64,000 nucleotides of DNA from Andalucia godoyi (lineage: Eukaryota; Discoba; Jakobea; Jakobida; Andaluciidae). Location of the stretch: contig VRVR01000009.1 in NCBI GenBank assembly GCA_009859145.1, positions 310,001 through 374,000 of the forward strand, read 5' to 3'. Of the stretch, positions 40,201 through 49,500 are shown piece by piece; position 1 is the stretch's first letter, and the number at the start of each line of letters is the position of its first letter. The translations under genes and the position numbers were made by a program. The notes beneath the pieces are model-generated. The model was not told the origin of the DNA. It ran no database searches and saw only the letters and a program-made list of their open reading frames with translations.

Positions 40201-42311
40201 CCTTCGTAAGTGCTGAACATGTACAAAGCAACTCCAAAAGCAATGCATACGCAACTCAACACAACCAACGCTGACAGCAGGACAGAAAGACGGAGACGAA
40301 AGATTTGCTTATCTTTAAGCAAGACAATCGTGTCGTGCCAGGTGTTCACGCGAGCTACCTGAGCCGCAGGGATGGACGACGCGGCTTCGCTGTTTGGCTC
40401 GGCTATTTTTTCCATTTCAAACAGGAAACCGTGGTATGCCTTCTCGATTTCGGTATCTTTGGGGAAGCGCTGCTTGAGAATATCGAAATACCGCTCGGCC
40501 TGACGAATATGATCGTCAATGGAGGAAACCACTCTGGGCAGGGCGGACACATCAGGCTTTGGAGAAAGCAGCAACTTCCAGAAGGCACGAACTCTGCGAA
40601 CGCACTTTTCATGCTCTGCCCAAGGGAAGAGTAACAGTGAGAGGACACGATTGTCTATCAGAAGCACATTGATCAACGAGGCAGAAAATCGTTTGGCAAC
40701 AGATAGAGATTCTGTCGACGCGACTTCGCGCAACTTTGTCAAGCACAGTCGCTCGTCTAGGGCGCATGCGTAGTATAATGTTCTTGCATCTTTCGCTCGA
40801 AATCGGAACCGTTCTTCGTTTGGATCTGCCGGCTCTTCGGTTTCGGCGGTCACCTGTCTCTTTTTGTTTCTTCCAGTCAAATCGCTGAATCTGATGCGCT
40901 GCTTGCTGGACGAAATCGGGTTTTCTGCGGCGTTCAACGCATATTGCATCGAACGAATGTCTCCAGCCAGGGACAGGTAGAGACGCAAGCTGGAGTAGTA
41001 GACCCAAATGGAGTCGCAAGACGAGTACTCTGGCTGTGTCAGTACAGTTTCGAACAAGTACATGCAGGATCGAACCCGCTGTTGCATGTTCGGCTCCAAA
41101 GACCCAAGCAAGACTCTTGCAACAAAGATCATGTTTTCCGGGGAGCTCAAGACGACGGCCCAAAAGAGGCGGCGGGAGTTCTCGGAGTACACGAAACTCG
41201 GCTGCGTATCCGCAACGCTGCTGCTGCTGCAGTACGAAACGCTTTCCATTGACGGAAATGCCGTTGACGTGGCCTCAATGGGCGAATCTCTGCTCAAACC
41301 AGCATCGAGCACAAGACGAGGAACGGTCTTCATGTCCAAGAAGTCGCGATAGTCAAGTTCCATTGCCGCTGCAAACTGCTCGACGGTCCTGCGATACCTG
41401 TGCATATGATACAGTGCACCTGTCAAAACAGCACCTACCAGCAACGCAATCAGAACTGGCAGACCCACGGACGAAACTACATTCGAGTCCATCAAACTGC
41501 ACACGCCGATCCAAAAGCTCATTGCGATCGCTGCCCATGCGACGCCTGCAAACAGCACCCCTACCGTTGGCTTCAGGAACGGGCACGAAAGCCGCGATAC
41601 GGCTCTCAGCAGACAAACCCACAGCACTGCGGTTAAGAAGGCATTCAGCAGTGGAACATGAATGAGGACGAAGAACAGCAGCGCAAGAGCTGGAACAAGC
41701 CACATTGAAATGGATGTCAGCGGGCAAATGACACCTGAGAAGTCGAATCGGCTCACTGGAACAAGGAGAGGAAATGCATGCGTGGTTGGAGCAAAGACCG
41801 CGACAACAGCGGTGGATGCAGCCATTGTAACGACGGACATGAATGCATACGCTGCAAACGTCGCCCCAGAACAGCTCTGGTCGCTAAATGTACGCAAATC
41901 GGCATCATCGTCACATGCTAGGAAAAGCAGAGTGTGGCGAACTATTGTCAGAAAGAACATGATTGTCAACTCCACATGCAAGGCGACAAGGCGACAGATC
42001 ATCCGAGGAGATTGGGAGAACGGGGTCTTGGTTAAGAACTGCAGCAAGCAGGCTACGACAATTCCGACAAGTTGCCACGTCGTCAAAAGAATGCACAGCT
42101 GCGATCGGGCTGTGAACGAAGGAGATGAAGCAGGAGAAAACAGAAGGATGCTGTCGGCGGCTGTCACCAAAGCGTCGAGATTAGAGGAGTCCTGTGCGAC
42201 AAAACGGAAGCCGACAATGCAAACACACAATGTGAAGAAGAAGCAAGGAAATGGAACAGCAGCGTAGGAACGAAAACATTTTGGAGCAAGCGGGGTCCAG
42301 AATGGTAACAT
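37260..42311 (-). CDS. Giant multipass adenylyl cyclase with TmcB-like region, two sensor modules and PAS
   Basis: 1,683 residues. N-terminal ~330 residues: about eight to ten membrane helices. Residues ~390-690: a cytosolic helical region (FVARVLLGSLEPNMQQRVRS ... YYSSLRLYLSLAGDIRSMQY ... YFDILKQRFPKDTEIEKAYH) like the TmcB/TmcC TPR region known in large protist membrane proteins. Then two double-helix modules with extracytosolic loops (~700-900 and ~965-1165) resembling four-helix sensor domains. Then a PAS domain (TSKDGILEIALH ... NRAFCSMVG, exit VFVRDMSETVRRE). The signalling helix TLLQNILPHSIADRLQRGET leads into a class III cyclase with metal Asp (IFFSDIKGFTQLS, KTIGDAYLCVAG), Lys in EKVKTIGD and Asp in WDVYSEDVNICSRLES, predicting ATP as substrate. 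The first ATG is at 42311. Uninterrupted over 5 kb. Stop TGA. Confidence 0.9.
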   Translation of the reverse strand: MLPFWTPLAPKCFRSYAAVPFPCFFFTLCVCIVGFRFVAQDSSNLDALVTAADSILLFSPASSPSFTARSQLCILLTTWQLVGIVVACLLQFLTKTPFSQSPRMICRLVALHVELTIMFFLTIVRHTLLFLACDDDADLRTFSDQSCSGATFAAYAFMSVVTMAASTAVVAVFAPTTHAFPLLVPVSRFDFSGVICPLTSISMWLVPALALLFFVLIHVPLLNAFLTAVLWVCLLRAVSRLSCPFLKPTVGVLFAGVAWAAIAMSFWIGVCSLMDSNVVSSVGLPVLIALLVGAVLTGALYHMHRYRRTVEQFAAAMELDYRDFLDMKTVPRLVLDAGLSRDSPIEATSTAFPSMESVSYCSSSSVADTQPSFVYSENSRRLFWAVVLSSPENMIFVARVLLGSLEPNMQQRVRSCMYLFETVLTQPEYSSCDSIWVYYSSLRLYLSLAGDIRSMQYALNAAENPISSSKQRIRFSDLTGRNKKRQVTAETEEPADPNEERFRFRAKDARTLYYACALDERLCLTKLREVASTESLSVAKRFSASLINVLLIDNRVLSLLLFPWAEHEKCVRRVRAFWKLLLSPKPDVSALPRVVSSIDDHIRQAERYFDILKQRFPKDTEIEKAYHGFLFEMEKIAEPNSEAASSIPAAQVARVNTWHDTIVLLKDKQIFRLRLSVLLSALVVLSCVCIAFGVALYMFSTYEGASETLILVSRNRRISQGVAIAMRLEIMQPSVAAHADKLQSEGNLLQTNMRNVETASVPNSAKRNEILHEKITPKLYIPATDSFDVTGRQLSMKDLTLRVGQTASSLARANTVATLQNASTDPSVRFVLDNSISVLFSFLSGSFSKIVTVYDDTYATFVIVLAVLLCIGWLIPLLLLLGLFYPASKRFVKNRAQLYSFFGSIPKGMVQRIVSAFKIRGTRSTDSATSESDMETDDAPSGYDDNFAASNGVVPFRVRRDPLRRLSVVFAITLLLSSILITVVCIHGFVFLSFFRDNTELTSLSGDRRSIMSRLHCLSIELIANDTRAWSSRSQIFTELQDSLRDLAQADLDLRAKFDGLDSRADSMHYDPFCSDQTLITCRPLASLFGDYLNAVSQWASFANSPSDLNLPLYSSISQMESYFADQFLILVRYQNTAYDRRVDVLYTSVIVCFAVLLPVLFLCFAWLLNSLAGLEHESQRARLLFLWLPWNWLKSWPLFGVILFGDSAYSGEDANVYHADLLKLSKLQLVERQVDLQTRFSRLLETSKDGILEIALHVSTFGAGDQRGSPEAIFDEESTGRRGRGSQLGLSSSGSRDPRVENCNRAFCSMVGLDNRMVLGRSLCSFAATADDTVLIQRALSPDSVTRHVDVQFSRGLSGAPFPVRLDISRTSDTSHAELKDAESAQNPTDTTVTFLVFVRDMSETVRRETLLEAEKRRADTLLQNILPHSIADRLQRGETLIADMYDEVTIFFSDIKGFTQLSSALTPAHLVRMLNSLVTGMDRLALHYGVEKVKTIGDAYLCVAGAPQPCVDHPVRMIEFSFACMELVRRLNESGMLGLKEPLQIRVGVHSGQVIAGCIGENRYIWDVYSEDVNICSRLESTGCPGRIHVSRATFERVHSIYDCETRKVMLKGVGEVTTYFVHGQTESAVFGFPEPNWEEILDPTDRSRVSSAAPAVNRSVVRQVIIPKTVSISLEKRLDL

Positions 42312-42395
42312 TGAGCACTCGCGACACAAACGGCGCAGTGTACGTACACACAAACCGCACAGCTTTCGCTTTCAGCGCTGCACTGAACAGCCGCG

Positions 42396-43050
42396 ATCGT
42401 AGCGACGAAACAGAGGACGAACCATTCGATGAGGACCCGTCTTCCGCCGGCTGCATGGATACAGATAGTTGTCGGTCTTTCGCACTTTTTCACGCTCCAG
42501 AAACAATACTCAAAACAAGTCAAACCGGAGACTAGGAGGGGAAGGAATGCTGTCCTTTGTGCAACAACATCCAAGAAGAGGGTGATGGTATCTGTGAAGT
42601 CGTGCACTAACTGCGATTCTCGGAGATAAATCGGATCCTAAAATCCGGAGACAGTTTTTTCCCGAAACAGGCACTTTCGCCATCACTGGCCTGAGCAGAA
42701 TTGAAGAAGACATTCAAATTGTGTTCGAGCCAAACGCCGCCGTGCTGCCTCGAAGGAATGTTTCTGGAACAGTCAAATCTTTGGGTCGAACAGCGGTGGT
42801 CGCATCCGGCAGAAATGAATCTCGATTTTCCTGAAATGGAAATGAGAACCCGTCTGTGAATCTGAGATCGAATGGTGTGCCGCTTCCGCCGTCGACGCGG
42901 CTTGTTCTGGACACACACAGTACAGGAAAGACCACGTAGCCTCCCTTTCGGGACAATGCACAAGAAACCACGCGACAAGAAAACGAGGCACCCAAGCACC
43001 TGAACATACTTGCAGACGGCTTATTCAAGCTGCTGCTTTTTGAAACATAA
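42396..43050 (+). pseudogene. Possible decayed gene, plus strand
   Basis: Between 42598 and 43050 one plus frame reads protein-like sequence (TGTFAITGLSRIEEDIQIVF, NVSGTVKSLGRTAVVASGRN, PKHLNILADGLFKLLLFET) and is interrupted only by TGA (42832-42834) and TAG (42937-42939) before TAA at 43048. An upstream frame (DETEDEPFDEDPSSAGCMDT, then after a TAG EGKECCPLCNNIQEEGDG) may be its earlier part. About seven stops are expected by chance in the 151 codons, two are found, so the support is modest. Introns are an alternative: CACTAAC at 42604-42610 is a branch-point-like sequence. No family recognised. Confidence 0.3.
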
Positions 43051-43790
43051 AAATTATCAAAACGGAAATGAAAACACGTGAACAACGAAAGGAGCGATGT
43101 TACGTCGCAGTGAGGAGGAAACGGAATCGAGATAATCCGACGTAGGGTTCACTGACCGACGGTCTAGCAGACACGACTCGGCTCGCCGGACATGCACGCC
43201 GTGTCCCGCAGGCACGTACTTAGCATCGAACGACTCGACAAACTGCACGCTAAGAGCAGCTGGAAATGCATCGGATCCTGTCGCCTTTTCGCTTTCTCTT
43301 GTTTGCGTGTTCACATTCTTGTTCGTCGTTTGTGTCTCTGTAAGTAATACTATATTCGTGATACCTTGTGCTTGGCAGCATTTGCAGCCGAAGTGCGCTT
43401 TGGTGCCGCAAGTCCTGCAGCCTCTGCGTAGTTTCCCAAAGAAACTGCATCTCCAGAAGAATTACTGCAGTAACTCCATGTAAAACCACATAAAAGCCAA
43501 GGAAAGCCCACCTTTTCAAACATTTTCTCGTGATGATATTATACTCTCGCAGCGCAAGAATTCCGCCCTTTTATTGCTCTTTATTCTGCGTTGAAAGGGA
43601 AGAATCGATGGATATCCTTCAGGCGCCGCACATTTTTCTGATAATGAGGAAGGCACTGCCCCTTGTGTACAGGAAGTTCACATGACACGGAAAATCAGCA
43701 GTTCATGAGAGCATACCCTTTGTTTATGTGCGTCCGCCCGTTGTCTGGTGGTATGCGAGACGGACGGTGATTGTCGATGCTACTACGAGG
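43051..43790. other. Intergenic with weak small open frames
   Basis: Minus-strand frames 43057-43314 (GSDAFPAALSVQFVESFDAK...) and an ATG-initiated 57-codon frame from 43523 (MFEKVGFPWLLCGFTWSYCS...) could be exons of one small gene, but no in-frame splice of reasonable size was found. Nothing else recognised. Confidence 0.25.
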
Positions 43791-45032
43791 CTAGCCATTG
43801 GGGACACAGCCACTGGAATTGCAGACGAAGCGCTGTTGCAGGAATCTGTAAATATTCTCATTGGACAGCAGTGCCTTGTAGATGAATCCCGTGGGGGCTT
43901 CCTCGGAGGCCCAAGCATACAGAATGGGGGTTCGCTCCGCAAGAGCGACTCCCAGGCCTCGTCGAGGCCGCCCGCCATTCGATGACGTGTAGTTGTGGAT
44001 GGAATACTGCCTCGTGCTCAGCTGCCCTCCCGCAATGTAATCGACGTACAATGTGGACATTGTCTGCCACGGGACAGACGCGCGGGCGCATGTATATGCA
44101 ATTGGACTGGATGGAGTGAACCATGTGTTTGATGTCACGTTGACCGCAAAGTCTCCAAAGCTTGCGAGGCCCGTGTACGGATCCACAAAATCGCATCCGT
44201 CAGTTCCCAGCGGTGTGAAGCCATCCGGGCCCATAACAGAGGTATCAAAAGTAAATACCCGTACTGCGGAGAAGTCCATGAGATCCACTCTGTCGACGTT
44301 TGCCACATTGAAACCTGTAGCAAACTGGTATGTTCCGTGGGTGTAAAATGCGTCGAACTGACCGGGAATGCGTGCGAAATCAAAAATCGGAAGATTATTA
44401 CCGGAATAAGCGGTGTACGTATTGAGGATTTTTCCGCTGAACGCCTGCAAGTCCACGCCAACAGAATGGCGGAGATTGCCCTGCATGATGGGGTGTCGGA
44501 ACGAAAAGAACGCATGCGTGGAGCAGTGACAGGCGGCATCTTCATTGAACCACATAGGATATCCGAGAATTTCAGTTCCTCTATAGAGCACGTCGTTTGC
44601 GGTCATCGTCACATTCAGGCTGAATCCACCCTCCACGAGCAGCGTGTCGGGATTGATTTGCAAAAAGTACGCCTGAACAGTGGTACTCAGAGATCCGTTG
44701 CTGACGACTGCGTAGAGCTTGCCGCGCGACGGGGAGTAGCCCAGCGAAACAGGGGGGCCATACGCACTAGGAAGGGCAGTGAAGTTCTCCATGCTCATCT
44801 GTCCATATGTATCAATGCGAGCAATTCCAGGATTCGGTTTGACGACACTGATATACATCTTTGAACCGCACTCGTCCAGAGCCACAGCTTCGCCAAACCT
44901 CATGCCCGGAAGCTCAAGCGCTGCCGTCACATGGACAGTGCTGTTGGGAGTTGACGGATAGCAGAGCGAACCCGATGCAGCTGCAAAAGCAAGCAGCGCA
45001 CACACACTAGCTACAAGAAGCGCTGTCTTCAT
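43791..45032 (-). CDS. Secreted propeller-like protein of unknown function
   Basis: 413 residues with a clean signal peptide (MKTALLVASVCALLAFAAAS) and no membrane anchor. The mature protein has repeating strand patterns such as FGEAVALDECGSKMYISVVK, VSLGYSPSRGKLYAVVSNGS and ILGYPMWFNEDAACHCSTHA, which suggest a beta-propeller of the YVTN/SMP-30-like sort. It carries several N-glycosylation sites and paired cysteines (CNSSGC near the end). No enzyme signature was found. The start at 45032 is 24 bp from the assembly gap, so the promoter is missing. Stop at 43791. Convergent spacing to neighbours is uninformative. Confidence 0.65.
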   Translation of the reverse strand: MKTALLVASVCALLAFAAASGSLCYPSTPNSTVHVTAALELPGMRFGEAVALDECGSKMYISVVKPNPGIARIDTYGQMSMENFTALPSAYGPPVSLGYSPSRGKLYAVVSNGSLSTTVQAYFLQINPDTLLVEGGFSLNVTMTANDVLYRGTEILGYPMWFNEDAACHCSTHAFFSFRHPIMQGNLRHSVGVDLQAFSGKILNTYTAYSGNNLPIFDFARIPGQFDAFYTHGTYQFATGFNVANVDRVDLMDFSAVRVFTFDTSVMGPDGFTPLGTDGCDFVDPYTGLASFGDFAVNVTSNTWFTPSSPIAYTCARASVPWQTMSTLYVDYIAGGQLSTRQYSIHNYTSSNGGRPRRGLGVALAERTPILYAWASEEAPTGFIYKALLSNENIYRFLQQRFVCNSSGCVPNG

Positions 45033-45055
45033 CTCTTCACCAGACACCGACAATG

Positions 45056-45467
45056 NNNNNNNNNNNNNNNNNNNNNNNNNNNNNNNNNNNNNNNNNNNNN
45101 NNNNNNNNNNNNNNNNNNNNNNNNNNNNNNNNNNNNNNNNNNNNNNNNNNNNNNNNNNNNNNNNNNNNNNNNNNNNNNNNNNNNNNNNNNNNNNNNNNNN
45201 NNNNNNNNNNNNNNNNNNNNNNNNNNNNNNNNNNNNNNNNNNNNNNNNNNNNNNNNNNNNNNNNNNNNNNNNNNNNNNNNNNNNNNNNNNNNNNNNNNNN
45301 NNNNNNNNNNNNNNNNNNNNNNNNNNNNNNNNNNNNNNNNNNNNNNNNNNNNNNNNNNNNNNNNNNNNNNNNNNNNNNNNNNNNNNNNNNNNNNNNNNNN
45401 NNNNNNNNNNNNNNNNNNNNNNNNNNNNNNNNNNNNNNNNNNNNNNNNNNNNNNNNNNNNNNNNNNN
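45056..45467. other. Assembly gap (412 N)
   Basis: Unknown bases between the divergent propeller-like and WD40 genes; both promoters are probably inside. Confidence 0.99.
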
Positions 45468-45537
45468 GCTACCCTACAAATTTGTGGAACGCGGCAATGC
45501 ACCTCGTCCACGTTTTTCTTGCTTGCCCTTCTCGCTT

Positions 45538-46326
45538 ATGGATTGCACTACTCCAGCAATGAAAGAACAGCGACTGTGTGAAGTGCTTCGAACACTGAAG
45601 ATAAAATGCCTGCTTCCAACTGTTGACACTGCCAGCGGTTTCCGAGAATGGAAGACTCTCACGCATCGGTATGTGGTAACCAGGGACAACGAAATTGTAA
45701 TGTACGCTGACGGAGAGCACGCAAAGGAATTCGATTGCATCCAGTCTGTTTGTGGACACTCCGGCGCAGTTTTGGACATTTCATTCTCGCCCGACAGCAA
45801 GCGCATCGCATCGGCATTTGCCGACAAGAGAGTGAAAGTGTGGCAAGATGAACAGTGTTGCCAAACACTTGTTGGGCATGCAAAGAGTGTTAATTGCGTT
45901 GCATTCTCACCTGACGGCAAGTGCATTGTATCTGGTGCGGACGATGGAACAATTAAGTTGTGGAGTCTGCAAGATCCGTTGAAGTTCCAAGCGAAGCCTC
46001 GGTCCTCCGTCACCGCCATTGCCGTCTCGACAGATCCGAATCGGTTTACTTCTGTCCATTCTGACGGTACCGTGAATCTCTGGCATCAAGATCAGTGCAC
46101 GAGCTCTGTTTCTTTGTCATTTGTTGAGTGGATGTCATTTTACACGGACTCCATCGTCATCGGTGTGCAGGTAAATGGGAAAGCTTTCGTTATTCAGGAC
46201 GGTCATTTGAGATGGAATGACACTGTCAATGATAAGATACTGATAGAATCGACGCTGCTTCAGATCACAAGCCATTCTGACGTACCATGTGTTTTTTGGC
46301 AAAGGCGCGAGCTCGTTGAACGATGA
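45538..46326 (+). CDS. WD40-repeat protein
   Basis: 262 residues from the ATG at 45538; in-frame sequence continues upstream towards the gap without an ATG, so a longer N-terminus cannot be ruled out. Two clear WD repeats: GHSGAVLDISFSPDSKRIAS...KRVKVW and GHAKSVNCVAFSPDGKCIVS...GTIKLW. A third is degenerate (SSVTAIAVSTDPNRFTSVHS...GTVNLW), and weaker blades may lie at both ends (REWKTLTHRYVVTRDNEIVM; GVQVNGKAFVIQDGHLRWND). Too short for a full seven-blade propeller unless the weak segments count. Acts presumably as a protein-binding scaffold; no specific ortholog recognised. Followed by 255 bp without a gene. Confidence 0.75.
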   Translation: MDCTTPAMKEQRLCEVLRTLKIKCLLPTVDTASGFREWKTLTHRYVVTRDNEIVMYADGEHAKEFDCIQSVCGHSGAVLDISFSPDSKRIASAFADKRVKVWQDEQCCQTLVGHAKSVNCVAFSPDGKCIVSGADDGTIKLWSLQDPLKFQAKPRSSVTAIAVSTDPNRFTSVHSDGTVNLWHQDQCTSSVSLSFVEWMSFYTDSIVIGVQVNGKAFVIQDGHLRWNDTVNDKILIESTLLQITSHSDVPCVFWQRRELVER

Positions 46327-46581
46327 AGAAGCGCGCTTTCGATAGCTGCGCCACGTAATAAAATTGTGTCAGCGAAACGGTCTGGTGGAGCTCAATCCAG
46401 TTCGCAAGCGTTGATTGCGAATTACAGGCCAAAGAGCCTTTTTAAGACACTTTGCACTTATTTTTGGCTCAAAAATTGCCGCAAAATCTTGGCTTACTCA
46501 TCGCGAAATGAGCATCTCCAGAAGTGTCCTTCACAGTTTGATTTTGAATGAGACGGAGCGTATCTAGGAACTTTACAGGTT

Positions 46582-49500
46582 CTACTCGGCGGCAGGCGGA
46601 GGGTCTGCGGCAGCGACATCCTCAGCAATTCCCGAGTCTCTCTCCTGGAGTGGCGTACAATCAATGTTCGACTGTTCTTCACAATTCGAAGGGGCCGATT
46701 TTTCGTTCAAACCAGTGTCGGGCACCATTTCCGCCGCACTGATGCTCGTCTCTGGCTCGGAAATTCGCGACTCTTCACTGACGACGTTTTCTTTCTCTGG
46801 CGCCGCTTCCGTCTCCACGATGACGGTAGAGACGTCAATGCTTGACGACATCTTGCATTCTGCAAAATGCGATGATGATCCACACTCCGCGTCGTCTGTG
46901 CTCATGTCGAGCATGGGGATGGCGGGAGATAAAGGCAGAGCTGCAGACTTGCGCCGTTTCCAGAACCAGACTCTTCCGACAACTAGGGCGCCGAGAACTA
47001 CCAGAGGAACCACAACAATTGCAGCAATGTCTCCTGCAGACAGTGACCCCGATCCGCTTCCGTCAGACGATGGGGAAGAAGGGCTTCGGAGCGCGTACAA
47101 AACCGTCACAGTCGGCTGTGATCCGGAGCTGCGGACAGAGTGCAGAGCAGGTGTAGGAGACAACGGCGTCGGATTGTACAGACCGACGTACACCGGCCCG
47201 CTCGCAAGGATCGACAGTGTTGCCGTTGTCGACTCGATGCGCTGCATGACTTCCCAGCTGGCCGAAGACGGCGATGGATTCGATGTCGACAGATATGCAT
47301 CCACCGTGCCCCCGGTCACGGTGACAGTGATTTCGACGATTCGGGCGCCGGCGGTAGCGAACGATGGTGTGGACACGAACTTTGGCTGGCCGGGAGCAAT
47401 AGCACCTACCAGCACCTCTGAATTCTCGGCGACTACTTCCGTCTCTGACAGCGCAATCCAGGCACTGCCTGCCGCTGAGCCGCGCATGCACACGAAGCAC
47501 TTTGCGTTTTGCACAAACCACGAACTTGCCGACGTGAGCGTCGTCACATTCAGCGCCAGGCTCAGCGACTCTCCTTTGGTGCTCGCAGTCGGCAGCGTTT
47601 CAAATGTGCTGACGTTGCATGAGGCAAACGATTCCACGGTCACTGCCTGACGATTCCATGTCGCATACACAGAAAGGGAGGCATTCGACGAGCTCAGCTG
47701 GTGCGATGCACACTGCCAATCTGCCGACAGCAGCGACAGTTCTGTGGGCAATAGTGCAGTCTCGGAAACATTGTAGATATTGCACCGCGGAGCTCTGTCC
47801 ACGCTGGAGACTCCGCTGCTGCAGGTCGTGCAGTATGGTGATGCAGTTGGCGAGTACGTTCCTACTGGGCACGCATCGCAAGCCCCGCTTGCGTAGATGC
47901 CCGTGTAGGTTCCTGCTGGGCATGGGCTGCAGCCTCCGTTGCCAAACCCAGGTGCAAACCACCCTGGATAGCATTGCGCACAGCTCGCAGATCCAGCCAC
48001 AGGGTACGTTCCAGCAGCGCAAGGAGTGCAGACACTGACGTTGTTCGCACCGACGACTGATGAAGTCTGTCCAAAGGGACAGTAGTAGCAGGACTGCTGG
48101 TCCGGCAAGCTTTGCCATGTGCCTGCAGGACACTGCGCACAGGCTGTTGCGCTGACGCGATACTGGCCGGGAGCGCATGTGCAAGCGCCGCAGGACGTCG
48201 ATCCGACAGCGGGCGCGCACTGTCCGGTGCTGCAAGCTGTGCAGGTAGCGCTGCCCGCCGACGACGAGAACGAGTTCACGGCACACGGAATGCATGCTGT
48301 GGAGTTCGTCGAGCCGTTGCTCGGATTGTAGGTGCCTGCGGGGCACAGCAAACAGGATGCATTGTTTGTCGAGCCGATATTCGGATTGTACGTTCCAGCG
48401 GAGCAGAGGGTACATGCAGCGGACCCTGCAGCAGTCGCGTAGCTCCCAGCAGAACAAGACGTGCATGCAGAAGTACTCGACGAGCCCGTTGCGTTGTTTG
48501 AAGTCCCTGCGCTGCACAAAGTGCATGACGTCGAGCCTTTCGATGTCGAATACGATCCAATGGGACATTTGACGCACGTGGAAGCGTTCGTGGCTCCCGC
48601 GCTGCTACCAAACGACCCAGGAGCACATGCATGGCACGATTGGACGCTTGAGTCCCCTGTTGTGTTTCCAAACGTACCCCCCGGACACAGTGTGCACGCT
48701 GCAGAGCTGGTTGCTCCTGTTCGATTGTTGTACGTTCCTGTAGCACAAAGCGTGCATGACGTCGAGCCGCTGACCGGTGAATACGAACCTTCAGGGCAAG
48801 TATAGCAGGATGAAGCATTTGACGTACCACCAGTCGTGTTTCCAAACGTTCCACTCGCACATAGAGTGCAAGTAGAAGATCCGGCCGTCGTTGAAAAGGA
48901 GCCCGCAGGGCACGCATAGCACGAAGATGCACTTGTTGAGCTAGTTGAGTTTCCAAATGTACCCCGTGGGCACGACATGCAGCCAGAGGATCCATTGAAG
49001 CTTGCGAAAGATCCTTGCGCACATGGAGTGCAAATGCTGGAAGAGTTGGCACCAGTGACCGCGCTGTAAGTTCCAGCGACGCAGGACTCGCAATTCACTG
49101 TTCCGTTTGTTGAGGAATAGTATCCAGCTGCACAAGGACTGCAAGATGTTGCAGAAGAAACGTTGACGAAGGTTCCAGGAGAGCAAATTGCGCACGTCGC
49201 AGAACCGTTGAAGGGAGCATAGGATCCAGGAATACAAGGTTGACATGTGCTGGAGCGGTTCGCTCCAATTGCAGCACTCGCAGTACCAGCATCGCAAAGA
49301 GTGCACACAGTTGAACCGTTGGTGGTTGCATACGAACCAGAACCGCATGAAACACAAGTTAAAGAGGTATTTGCAGCAATCTTCAAGCTGGCAGTTCCTG
49401 CTGGACACCCGGTGCATGTCGAGGATGCTGAAACTGCCGAATAACTGCCAGCAGCGCATGGAAGACATGACGAAGAAGAATTCGCTCCCACGATGGGGTT

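Noticed and set aside
45053-45562. Frames spanning the 412-base gap
   Set aside because: Almost wholly unknown bases; no evidence of coding sequence.
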